A stretch of DNA of 64,000 nt from Nocardia amikacinitolerans NBRC 108937 (lineage in GTDB: Bacteria > Actinomycetota > Actinomycetes > Mycobacteriales > Mycobacteriaceae), in the NCBI RefSeq assembly GCF_001612615.1, contig NZ_BDAU01000007.1, positions 62,001 to 126,000 on the forward strand. Direction: 5' to 3'. A program made the position numbers and the translations under genes. Positions 44,697 through 52,362 of the stretch are shown in pieces. Position 1 is the first letter of the stretch; each line of letters starts with the position of its first letter. The notes below the pieces were generated by a model. The model saw only the letters and a program-made list of their open reading frames with translations, was not told the DNA's origin and searched no databases.

Positions 44697-46022
44697 ATGA
44701 GCGAACCTGATGGCCGACCGAGAGGCGGGGGCGAGGCGCACCGCGAACCGAGTGGCGGCGCGCACGCGGGCGGGAACGACGACGTCGAGGTGGCGGTCCG
44801 GGCGGTGGCCGACCGCATCAAAGCCGACCTTCCTCGGCTGCTCGCGGACATGACCGCGATGTTCGCCGACATGATCGAGGAGTTCCGGCACGACGACGAG
44901 GTGCGCAGGCTGATGGAAGCCAGCACGGCCGCGAACCTCGCCGCGATCCTCGACCTGCTGACGCTCGGCATCTCGTTCGACGACCTCACCGTGCCGCCCG
45001 CCGCCGCCGAATACGCCCGCCGTTTCGCCCAGCACGGGATGTCGTTGGAGGCGCTGCTGCGCGCGTACCGCCTCGGTGAGCACATGTTCGCCCAGACGGC
45101 GATCACCGTGCTGCGCAGCCTCGACCCCTCGGCCGAGCTGGCGCTGGCGACCACCAGCCGGATCGCGGAACGGATCAACCGCTACATCGACGGGGTGATC
45201 GAGGGCGTCATCGACATCTACGAGAACGAGCGGCGCCGCTGGGACGCCCGCACGGACGCGACGCGCGCCGCGCAGGTCAGAGCGGTCCTCGAGGGGGAGG
45301 ACCTGGATCTGGCTTCGGCGGAGCAGATGCTGGGGACCTCGCTGCGCGGCTGGCACCTGGCGGCGGTCATCTGGACACCGCCCGGCTCCTCGGCCTCCTA
45401 CGACCTGCTGCGCACCGGCGTTGGCATGCTCGCCGCCGCGACCGGCAAGCAGCCGCTGACCATCCTCGTCGACGAACACAATTGCTGGGCTTGGATCTCC
45501 TCGACGGGCAAGCCGTCGCTCGACCCGGCCGTGCTCGACACCGAGCTGCGCAAGCAACCGTCGCTGCGGATGGCGGTCGGCGATCGCGGAGCCGGGCTGG
45601 CCGGGTTCCGGCAGACGTTCCACGACGCGCAATGCGCGCGCGGCGTGGCGGTCGCCGCCGCAAAGACGCGCCAGCTCACCTTGTATCCGCAGGTCGCCTT
45701 GGCAGGTCTGCTGAAGGACAGTCTTTCGGACGTGCGGGTGTGGGCGCGGCGGGTGCTCGGCGATCTGATGCGCGACGACGAATCGACGGCCCGGCTGCGC
45801 GAGACCGCCCAGGTGTACCTGGACGCGCGCGGAAGCCTCACCGACGCGGCCGCCCGCATGCACGTCCACAAGAACACCGTGCACTACCGGATCCGCAAAG
45901 CCGAAGAGCTGCTAGGTCATTCGCTGGGCACCAACCGGCTCGACGTCGAGGTCGCGCTCATGGTGTGCGCGCAATTCGGTCTCACCACACCGGCTTCCGG
46001 GCACTCGGGCACGCCGCGATGA
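44697..46022 (+). CDS. PucR/CdaR-type transcriptional regulator
   Basis: 441 residues. The N-terminus is variable and Gly/Arg-rich, the middle (about 30-290) is a sensory region related to the RsbR/PucR sensory and GGDEF-like folds, and the C-terminus is the PucR helix-turn-helix: LRETAQVYLDARGSLTDAAARM, then HKNTVHYRIRKAEELLG. It is divergent from the acyl-CoA ligase gene across 175 bases and probably controls that operon. Confidence 0.87.
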   Translation: MSEPDGRPRGGGEAHREPSGGAHAGGNDDVEVAVRAVADRIKADLPRLLADMTAMFADMIEEFRHDDEVRRLMEASTAANLAAILDLLTLGISFDDLTVPPAAAEYARRFAQHGMSLEALLRAYRLGEHMFAQTAITVLRSLDPSAELALATTSRIAERINRYIDGVIEGVIDIYENERRRWDARTDATRAAQVRAVLEGEDLDLASAEQMLGTSLRGWHLAAVIWTPPGSSASYDLLRTGVGMLAAATGKQPLTILVDEHNCWAWISSTGKPSLDPAVLDTELRKQPSLRMAVGDRGAGLAGFRQTFHDAQCARGVAVAAAKTRQLTLYPQVALAGLLKDSLSDVRVWARRVLGDLMRDDESTARLRETAQVYLDARGSLTDAAARMHVHKNTVHYRIRKAEELLGHSLGTNRLDVEVALMVCAQFGLTTPASGHSGTPR

Positions 46023-46047
46023 CCGTCGCGGCGCAGCGCCGGGCGCG

Positions 46048-48462
46048 TCACCCCGCGATGCGGCGGTTGGCGCCGCGCAGCGGGTTCGCCACGGGCGATT
46101 TGATCGCGGGCAGGGTGATGGACATGCGGACGCGGGTGCCGGGTCCGTCGTGGTCGATCTCCAATTCCTCGGTGAGCGCGCGCATCATGTCGATGCCGCG
46201 GCCGCGGTGGCCGGGATCGGCGGAGCGCGGCTTCCAGCTTCCGGTGTCGGTGACCTCGATGACCACCCGCTCGGTGTCGCATTCCGCGCTCAACAGGACC
46301 CGTTCGGTCTCGGCCGCGCCGTTGCGGTAGGCGTGCTCGATGCTGTTGCTGCACGCCTCGTTCGCCGCGGCGACCAGGTCGGAGGCCAGATCGTGCGGCA
46401 CGGCCGCGGCGGCGAACCAGGCCTTGAGCCTGCGGCGCATGCCGGAGAGTTCGTCGGCGTCGGCGGGCACGTCCAAACGCAGCGGCGCGGGCGGCTGGCG
46501 GTACACCACCATCGCGACGTCGTCGTCGTAGCCGGCGGCCGGACGCAACCGGGAGAGCACCGCGTCGGCCACCTCGCGCGGCAGCTTGCCCGCGGTGTCG
46601 GCCAGCACGGCCGCGATCTTGGCGAAACCGTCGTCGATGTCGACGCCGCGCTGCTCGACCAGCCCATCGGTGAACAGCACCAGCGTCGAGCCGGGCGTCA
46701 GCGCGGTGGTGGCCTCGGGGCGGCGCGGCATGTCGAAGGTGGCCAGGGGCACCGAGCGACCGCCCTCCAGCATCCTGCCCGGCTTGTCGACGTCGGCGAG
46801 GATCGGCGGCATGTGGCCCGCGCTGCTGTAGCGGACCAATCCGCGCACCGGATCGAGCACGGCCGCGCACACCGTGGTGCACATCGCGCCGGGAATCCGG
46901 CTCGCCACCGTGTCGAGTTCGGCGAGCAGCTGCGCCGGTCCTGCCCCGCGTAGCAGCAAAGCCCTTCCCGCCGAACGCAATTGGCCCATCACCACGGCCG
47001 CCGACAGGCCTCGGCCGACGCAGTCGCCGACCACGACGCCGATGGTTCCGTCGCGCAGCGGCACCACGTCGTACCAGTCGCCGCCGATCTCCAGCGGCGG
47101 CAATGCCGGTTCGTAGTGCACCGAGAATCGCGGCGGCAGTTCGATGGGACCGAGCATGGCGCGCTGCAAGGTGAGCGAGGTGGCGCGGGCCTGATCGAAG
47201 TTGCGTGCCCGCTGTACCGCGAGGCTCAGGTGCCCGATCAGCAGCGAGAACAGCGTCCAGTCCGCGGCGCTGATCGCGCGCGGCGCGGCGAAGCGCAACC
47301 ACAGTGCGGCGTCGCCGGTTTCGCCGAGCGGGGCGACGATCCCCTCGGAGCTCTCCGCACCTTCCGGAATCGCGAACAGGCTGCGCGGCGGCCTGCGCCT
47401 GGCGCGTTCGAGCAGGGCGCGCGCGGAGTGGTCGAGCGCGGCGGGGTCGGTCTCGACTCCCGTATCGCTCGGCTGCTCGACGGACCCCGAGACGTAGACC
47501 TCGGGATCGGCATTGCGGCTCGGCCACACGGTGACGACCGCCGACTCGGCGCCGACCGTGCGCCGCAGTTCGTCGAGGCCGACCGCGAGCACCTCGACAA
47601 CGCTGGTCGCCGCGCCCACCGCGGTGGCCAGCCGGGAGGCGGCCTGGTCGCGGGCCTGCGCGTCGTGCTCTGCGGTGACGTCGCGGATGGTGCCGACGTA
47701 GATCAGCTCGTTGTTCTCCGGCTTGACCAGCGCGCTGGTGCTCACCGCCAGCCACAGCTGCCGCCCGTCGCGGTGCCGGATCGGCAGCACGAAACGCAGT
47801 GCCTCGGTGCCCAGATCGGGATAGCGCGGTCCGGCGGGCAGCGACCACGGGTGTGGCACCGGGTAGGGCACGTCGGCGGGACCGTAGCCGGTGAGCGCGC
47901 CGAAGGCGGAGTTGACCTCGACGATGGTGCCGCGCGCGTCGGCGACGAAGAATCCGTCCTGCAGCGATTCGACGAGCGCGGTGCGGAAGGCATCGCGGCC
48001 CGCGAGATCGTCGGCGCGCGAACGCTGTTGCTCGTAGCGGCGAGTGCCGTCGAGGTAGCCGCGGGTGGCGATGTCCAGCGCGGCGAGGGTTTGCAGCAGG
48101 AATTCGAGTGCGGTCTCGGCGATTCGCGGCTCGGCCGTGGTGCCGATCGGCGAATCCGCCGCGGTGTCGATTCGCGGTTCGGCCGCGGTGTCGATCCGCG
48201 GCTCCGCCGCGGTGCCGATCGGCGACTCCGCCGCGGTGTCGATTCGCGACTCGGCCGCGGTGCCGGTCTCGCGTTCGGTCAGTTCGGCCTCGGTGGCCAG
48301 CCGGAAGTGGTTCTCGGTGAGGTCGAGCAGGCTGATGCTCTCGACCAGCGCGCGCCTGCCGAGGTCGTAGCCCTCGGACAGGCTGTCCTGACTCGGGGCG
48401 GCCAAGTGGCGGCGCAGCGCGTCGGCGTAGGCGTCCAGGAATTCGGCGAGCACGGTGCTCAT
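46048..48462 (-). CDS. RsbU-like multidomain regulator: PAS, GAF, PP2C phosphatase and ATPase
   Basis: About 804 residues from ATG 48462. Order: N-terminal RsbU-type KaiA-like domain (1-60, EFLDAYADALRRHLAAP), a 24-bp-repeat-coded linker, PAS (about 165-280, FFVADARGTIVEVNSAFGAL), GAF-like (about 290-410), SpoIIE/PP2C phosphatase (about 425-645; GGDWYDVV, GDCVGRG, TDGLVEQ, DDDVAMVV) and a GHKL ATPase (about 660-795; AANEACSNSIEHAYRN and GRGIDMM). This is phosphatase plus kinase-like domain in one chain, reminiscent of mycobacterial Rv1364c. RsbT activates the phosphatase in other systems. Its terminus lies 49 bases downstream of the RsbX-like gene. Confidence 0.87.
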   Translation of the reverse strand: MSTVLAEFLDAYADALRRHLAAPSQDSLSEGYDLGRRALVESISLLDLTENHFRLATEAELTERETGTAAESRIDTAAESPIGTAAEPRIDTAAEPRIDTAADSPIGTTAEPRIAETALEFLLQTLAALDIATRGYLDGTRRYEQQRSRADDLAGRDAFRTALVESLQDGFFVADARGTIVEVNSAFGALTGYGPADVPYPVPHPWSLPAGPRYPDLGTEALRFVLPIRHRDGRQLWLAVSTSALVKPENNELIYVGTIRDVTAEHDAQARDQAASRLATAVGAATSVVEVLAVGLDELRRTVGAESAVVTVWPSRNADPEVYVSGSVEQPSDTGVETDPAALDHSARALLERARRRPPRSLFAIPEGAESSEGIVAPLGETGDAALWLRFAAPRAISAADWTLFSLLIGHLSLAVQRARNFDQARATSLTLQRAMLGPIELPPRFSVHYEPALPPLEIGGDWYDVVPLRDGTIGVVVGDCVGRGLSAAVVMGQLRSAGRALLLRGAGPAQLLAELDTVASRIPGAMCTTVCAAVLDPVRGLVRYSSAGHMPPILADVDKPGRMLEGGRSVPLATFDMPRRPEATTALTPGSTLVLFTDGLVEQRGVDIDDGFAKIAAVLADTAGKLPREVADAVLSRLRPAAGYDDDVAMVVYRQPPAPLRLDVPADADELSGMRRRLKAWFAAAAVPHDLASDLVAAANEACSNSIEHAYRNGAAETERVLLSAECDTERVVIEVTDTGSWKPRSADPGHRGRGIDMMRALTEELEIDHDGPGTRVRMSITLPAIKSPVANPLRGANRRIAG
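48121..48264. repeat. Six 24-bp in-frame repeats inside the RsbU-like gene
   Basis: Six direct copies of 24 bases, differing at a few sites, encode an 8-residue repeat of the form TAAEPRID/TAAESPIG. They make a flexible linker between the N-terminal RsbU-like domain and the rest. Copy number changes would preserve the frame. Confidence 0.85.
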
Positions 48463-48511
48463 CGGCGACCGCCGATCACGGCTCCGCCTCGTGCGCACCC
48501 CGCTGCATCGG

Positions 48512-49147
48512 TCATGACGCCCCGTTCGTCGTCCCGCCGCGGTGCCGGGCGGCCAGCACCAAAGCGTCGTCGGTGTCCTTGGCGTGCCGGGACAGGATCT
48601 CGGAGGTGATCTCCGCCGTGGACCTGGAAAGGTCGATGCCCTCGGCGGATTCGGTGACGATGCCGTCGGTGGTCATCAGCAGCAGGTCGCCCGCGCGCAC
48701 CTGCACGGTCTGCGGTTGCAGGTTCTGCGGTAACCGATAGCCCACGATCCCTCCGGTCAGCAGGACCGCGGCGCGCACGGCAAGCCCGGCCGGGCTCGCG
48801 GAGAGCACCCGGCAATCGACATTGCCGACGCCGAGCCAGCGGATGATGTCGGTGTCGTCGAACAGCGCCAGCGACACCGCAGCGCCGCGGGTGTCGGCCA
48901 TGGCCCGATGACACAGCACCATCAGCACGTCCAGTGGCTCGGAACGATTCTCGGCGAGCACCTGGGCGGCGCGGTCGGCCGCGTCCGCGGCGGCGGCGCC
49001 GTGGCCGAGCCCGTCGAGCACCGCGAACAGCACCGTGCCGCCGCCCGCGTCCAGGACGACACAGCGATCACCCGAGATGTGCTGGCCGGGTAAGGCGCGA
49101 CCGGCCACCGCCCACTCGATTCGGCCGATGAACCCGTCTTCATGCAC
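48512..49147 (-). CDS. rsbX: RsbX-like PP2C family phosphatase
   Basis: 211-residue single PP2C/SpoIIE-like domain: GDRCVVLDAGGGTVLFAVLDGLGHG, LGVGNVDCRVL and LLMTTDGIVTE contain the metal-binding aspartates. In Bacillus RsbX resets the stressosome by dephosphorylating RsbR/RsbS. GTG 49147 overlaps the end of rsbT by 8 bases (GTGCATGA), so translation is coupled. The gene order rsbR-rsbS-rsbT-rsbX supports the name. Confidence 0.84.
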   Translation of the reverse strand: MHEDGFIGRIEWAVAGRALPGQHISGDRCVVLDAGGGTVLFAVLDGLGHGAAAADAADRAAQVLAENRSEPLDVLMVLCHRAMADTRGAAVSLALFDDTDIIRWLGVGNVDCRVLSASPAGLAVRAAVLLTGGIVGYRLPQNLQPQTVQVRAGDLLLMTTDGIVTESAEGIDLSRSTAEITSEILSRHAKDTDDALVLAARHRGGTTNGAS

Positions 49148-49559
49148 CGTTGGGTACCCACTTCCACATTTCCACCAACGTGCCGCGACCGGGCGCGGAG
49201 TCGATCGTGAGCCGATCCATCAGCCGTCGCGCGCCGGGTAATCCGAGGCCGAGACCGCGGCCGGTCGAATAGCCGTCCTCCAGCGCGCGAGGAATGTCGC
49301 GGATGCCCGGCCCTTGGTCGCGCGCCTGGACCACGAGAGCCTGGCGGCCCTCGCGATCGTCGACGGAGAGGTGGATTTCACCGGTGCCCGCGTAACTGGT
49401 GATGTTGCGGGCGATTTCGGAGATGGCCGTAGAGATCATGGTGCAGTCGGTCAGGGAGAAGCCGAGCTTCGCTGCCAATTCCCGTCCTGCTTGTCGTGCT
49501 GTCACGATGTCGCTGGACAGCTTGACCGCGATCACCACGTTCTCAGCGGCCACTGTCAC
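49140..49559 (-). CDS. rsbT: RsbT-like serine kinase (GHKL ATPase)
   Basis: 139 residues. N-box ISTAISEIARNITSYA, G1 ARDQGPGI and G2 GRGLGLGLPGARRLMDRL are visible. RsbT phosphorylates RsbS and RsbR in the stressosome; released RsbT then switches on the RsbU-type phosphatase. GTG 49559 overlaps the rsbS end by 17 bases. The lid and ATP-binding residues look intact, so it should be active. Confidence 0.92.
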   Translation of the reverse strand: MTVAAENVVIAVKLSSDIVTARQAGRELAAKLGFSLTDCTMISTAISEIARNITSYAGTGEIHLSVDDREGRQALVVQARDQGPGIRDIPRALEDGYSTGRGLGLGLPGARRLMDRLTIDSAPGRGTLVEMWKWVPNGA

Positions 49560-49932
49560 GACCGTCTCGCTGGCGGCGTACGGAAGACTTTCGGTCCAGC
49601 CATGCCAGCCCTTCTTCGAGGTCGAGGGCGGTGTGCATGTCCTCGAAGGTGAGTCCGAGCTGCACCATGGCGAACGCGACCTCGGGTTGCAGTCCGACGA
49701 TGACGGTCTCCGCCCCGCGCAACTGCGTCATGTGCGCGATGGTGCGCAGCGATCTCGCGGCGAAGGAGTCCATCACGTCGATCGCCGTCACGTCGACGAT
49801 GATGCCGTGCGCTCGGTATCTGCTGACCTGTTTCATCAGGTCGTCCTGCAGGCGCTCGGTGTCGGCGTCGGTCAGTGCGGACTGAACCGACGCGATGAGA
49901 TAGGTGCCCTGCTTGAGAATCGGTACCGGCAT
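49543..49932 (-). CDS. rsbS: RsbS-like stressosome scaffold (STAS)
   Basis: 129 residues, one STAS domain. The phosphorylated serine of Bacillus RsbS corresponds to S56 in IDVMDSFAARSL. RsbS forms the stressosome core with RsbR. ATG 49932 lies 13 bases after the rsbR stop. The C-terminal tail of about 15 residues (SSVRRQRDGRDSGR) is basic and may be flexible. Confidence 0.92.
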   Translation of the reverse strand: MPVPILKQGTYLIASVQSALTDADTERLQDDLMKQVSRYRAHGIIVDVTAIDVMDSFAARSLRTIAHMTQLRGAETVIVGLQPEVAFAMVQLGLTFEDMHTALDLEEGLAWLDRKSSVRRQRDGRDSGR

Positions 49933-49945
49933 CGGAGGAGCTCGA

Positions 49946-50851
49946 TCAGCGTCCGTCGCGTTCGGAGACCCGATCGGTCACCCGGGTCACCTCGTAGCCG
50001 AGCAGGCGTTCGGCCTCCTCGATACCGCCCTGGAGGTCGCCGACCGCGTTCATCTTCGACAGGTCGAGGCCGATGGTGACCAGGGTGAGCGCGATCTCCG
50101 AGGACAGGCCGGTGATGATCACGCTGGCGCCCATCAGGCCGGAGGCGTCGACGGTCTGGACCAGGTGGTTGGCGACGGTGGAGTCGATCGTCGGCACACC
50201 GGTGATGTCGATGACGACGACCTTGGCGCGGTTGTGCCGGATGGCGCGTAGCAGCTGTTCGGTGAGCTGGCGGGCGCGTTGGCTGTCCAGCACGCCGATG
50301 ATCGGCAGGATCAGCAGCTGCTCGCGCACCTGGAGCACCGGGGTGGAGAGTTCCCGGATGGCTTCCTGCTGCTGGCGGATGACGCGCTCGCGCTCCTGCA
50401 CGAACGAGATGGCCACGGTGCTCGCGATGCGGTTGGCGGCCGGTTCGTAGGCGTCGAGCGCGTGGTTGAGCAGGTCGAAGTTGGACTGGTATTTCTCGAA
50501 CAGCGAGCGCGCCAGCACATCTCGCAGCAAGAGGACGATGCCGAGGACCTCGTCGGTCTCGACTCCTCTCGGGATGATGCGCTCGGACAGGTCGCGCGCG
50601 TAGGCCTGCAGCGCTTCGACGCTACCGGTCTCGAGCACCTCGACGTAGTTGTCGTAGATGGAGGTGGCCTCGGAGAAGATCTCCTCCGGGGTCATCGCGG
50701 TCAGCAGCTGGGCGTCGGTGATGCGGCGCGCCCATTCCTCGCGCAGCGCGGTGCGGTTCTGGCGCAGGTGCTCGACCAGCTGCGGAAGCAGGTTGTCGAC
50801 CGGTCCCGCGGCCAGCGAATCCGCCGAAAGGCTCATGGACACCTCGGACAT
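49946..50851 (-). CDS. rsbR: RsbR-like stressosome sensor
   Basis: 301 residues. The N-terminal about 160 residues are a non-heme globin-like sensor (HLRQNRTALREEWARRITDA) and a linker helix; the C-terminal about 130 residues are STAS. Phosphorylation sites seem conserved: T170 in RELSTPV and S224/T225 in VPTIDSTVANHL. It senses stress and releases RsbT. ATG 50851; an alternative ATG 15 bases later has its own GAGG. A SigF-type promoter about 75 bases upstream suggests feedback from the stress sigma factor. Confidence 0.9.
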   Translation of the reverse strand: MSEVSMSLSADSLAAGPVDNLLPQLVEHLRQNRTALREEWARRITDAQLLTAMTPEEIFSEATSIYDNYVEVLETGSVEALQAYARDLSERIIPRGVETDEVLGIVLLLRDVLARSLFEKYQSNFDLLNHALDAYEPAANRIASTVAISFVQERERVIRQQQEAIRELSTPVLQVREQLLILPIIGVLDSQRARQLTEQLLRAIRHNRAKVVVIDITGVPTIDSTVANHLVQTVDASGLMGASVIITGLSSEIALTLVTIGLDLSKMNAVGDLQGGIEEAERLLGYEVTRVTDRVSERDGR

Positions 50852-50926
50852 GGAAATTCCAGCCCCTTTCGACGGGTAGGTCGGTAATCGTCGTGCGCTC
50901 GGCCGTGGCCGAGTCCGAGCCTAGTC

Positions 50927-50953
50927 ATACCCCATCCCGATCGCCGCCGAAAC
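50927..50953 (-). promoter_or_regulatory. SigF-type promoter of the stressosome operon
   Basis: On the minus strand GTTT (50953-50950, within GGTTT) and GGGTAT (50932-50927) are separated by 17 bases, matching GTTT-N15-17-GGGTAT. The same type of site precedes the sigma factor gene at 39.6 kb. Confidence 0.72.
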
Positions 50954-50975
50954 CTACGGGTTGCTCGTGCGCAAT

Positions 50976-51569
50976 TCACGTGCGCGTCACGAATCCGCGT
51001 TCCAGTGCGAGCAGGGCCTCGTCCAGGTACACGGTGAGATCGGCGTCCGCCCGGCGCAACCAGGCGTCGAACGCCGCGCGCGCCGCCGCGAGGGTGGTGC
51101 GGCCGACGGCCATCGGGATCAGCGCGTCCTCGGGTTCGCCGAGTCGTCGCCCGGCGAAGGCGCTCACCGCCCGCTCCCAGGCGTCGTAGTGCGCGCCCGC
51201 GGTGGCGGCGAGCGCGGGCACGGTGGCCACCAGGTGCATCCGATTGCGCAACTCGGGCACGTCCTCGGCGCGATATCGGTTGGCGTTCACCACGACTCGG
51301 CGCACGGCGGTCATCATCGGCACGTCGTCGGGCACCGTCGCGAAGTCCGCGCGCAGCGCGGCGACCTCGTCGTCGAACTGGTGCCAGAGCACCTCGGCCT
51401 TGGTGGGGAAGTAGCGGAAGAAGGTGCGTCCGCTGATGCCAGCGGCGGCGGCGATCTGATCGACGGTGGTGTCATCGAAGCCCTGCTCGGTGAACAGGCG
51501 CATGGCGATGACCTCGAGCTCGCGCTTGGTGGTGCCGCGGGGTCGGCCCCGGGTGGTCCGCGTCGTCAC
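50976..51569 (-). CDS. mftR: Mycofactocin system regulator MftR (TetR family)
   Basis: 197-residue TetR regulator. The helix-turn-helix (GFDDTTVDQIAAAAGISGRTFF) and the following RYFPTKAEVLWHQFDDEVAALR match the MftR subfamily from memory of mycobacterial Rv0691c. MftR represses mycofactocin genes and is relieved by acyl-CoAs in mycobacteria. It is divergent from mftE across 85 bases with two short palindromes. Start codon at 51569 is a GTG. Confidence 0.86.
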   Translation of the reverse strand: MTTRTTRGRPRGTTKRELEVIAMRLFTEQGFDDTTVDQIAAAAGISGRTFFRYFPTKAEVLWHQFDDEVAALRADFATVPDDVPMMTAVRRVVVNANRYRAEDVPELRNRMHLVATVPALAATAGAHYDAWERAVSAFAGRRLGEPEDALIPMAVGRTTLAAARAAFDAWLRRADADLTVYLDEALLALERGFVTRT

Positions 51570-51602
51570 GCAGTCATTATGTCCGCTGCGGGTCGAATTT
51601 TG

Positions 51603-51639
51603 TCAGTCACTGAAAGTATTGATTTTGTCAGCGTGTGAC
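51603..51639. promoter_or_regulatory. Candidate MftR operator pair
   Basis: TCAGTCACTGA at 51603-51613 (5-bp arms) and GTCAGCGTGTGAC at 51627-51639 (4-bp arms) lie in the 85-base mftR/mftE gap. Both sit inside direct copies of TTTTGTCAG. TetR-type operators are usually such palindromes. Confidence 0.45.
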
Positions 51640-51654
51640 GTTAATCTCGCCGAC

Positions 51655-52362
51655 ATGGGCACCATGGCGGATCTCACATGGCCGGAGGTGGGCGAACGCG
51701 CCGCCGCCGGCGCGATCCTCGCCGTGCCGGTGGGCGCGACCGAGCAGCACGGGCCGCACCTGCCGCTGTCCACCGACACCGACATCGCCGCCGCGCTCTG
51801 CGCGCGGTTGGCCGCGGTGCGCGCGGATGTGCTTGTGGCGCCCGCGATTCCGTACGGATCCAGCGGCGAGCACGCGGGTTTCGCGGGCACCCTGTCCATC
51901 GGGCAGGCCGCGCTGGAGCTGCTGATCGTGGAGCTGTGCCGCTCGGCCACCGACACCTTCGACCGCGTCCTCGTGGTGAGCGGACACGGCGGCAACCTGG
52001 AACCGCTGCGCCGCGCCGAGGACCTGCTGCGCCGCGAATCGCGTGACGTCCGGGTTCATCTGCCCAGTTATCGGGGCGGTCTGCACGCGGGCCGCGCCGA
52101 GACCGCGCTGCAGCTTGCGCTGCGCCCCGACGCGGTGCGGGCGGACCGCGCGGAGAAGGGCGACACCCGCTCGCTCGCCGAGTTGCTTCCGCTGCTGCGC
52201 GCCGGGGGAGTGCGCGCGGTGAGTCCGAACGGCGTGCTCGGCGATCCCGCGGGCGCGCATGCCGAGGAGGGGCGCGCACTGCTCGCCCAGCTGACCGACG
52301 ACCTGATCGAGAGAACCCGGCACTGGTGGCCGGTGGCCGCCCCGAAAGGACTTTGCTCATGA
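51655..52362 (+). CDS. mftE: Mycofactocin peptidase MftE (creatininase family)
   Basis: 235-residue creatininase-like metallohydrolase: VPVGATEQHGPHLPLSTDTD supplies metal ligands Glu, His and Asp; YGSSGEHAGFAGTLS and VVSGHGGN follow. MftE cuts the modified C-terminal Val-Tyr from MftA to release the mycofactocin core. ATG 51655. The stop overlaps the mftD start (ATGA). Upstream mftA, mftB and mftC, usual in this locus, are not between mftR and mftE. Confidence 0.87.
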   Translation: MGTMADLTWPEVGERAAAGAILAVPVGATEQHGPHLPLSTDTDIAAALCARLAAVRADVLVAPAIPYGSSGEHAGFAGTLSIGQAALELLIVELCRSATDTFDRVLVVSGHGGNLEPLRRAEDLLRRESRDVRVHLPSYRGGLHAGRAETALQLALRPDAVRADRAEKGDTRSLAELLPLLRAGGVRAVSPNGVLGDPAGAHAEEGRALLAQLTDDLIERTRHWWPVAAPKGLCS

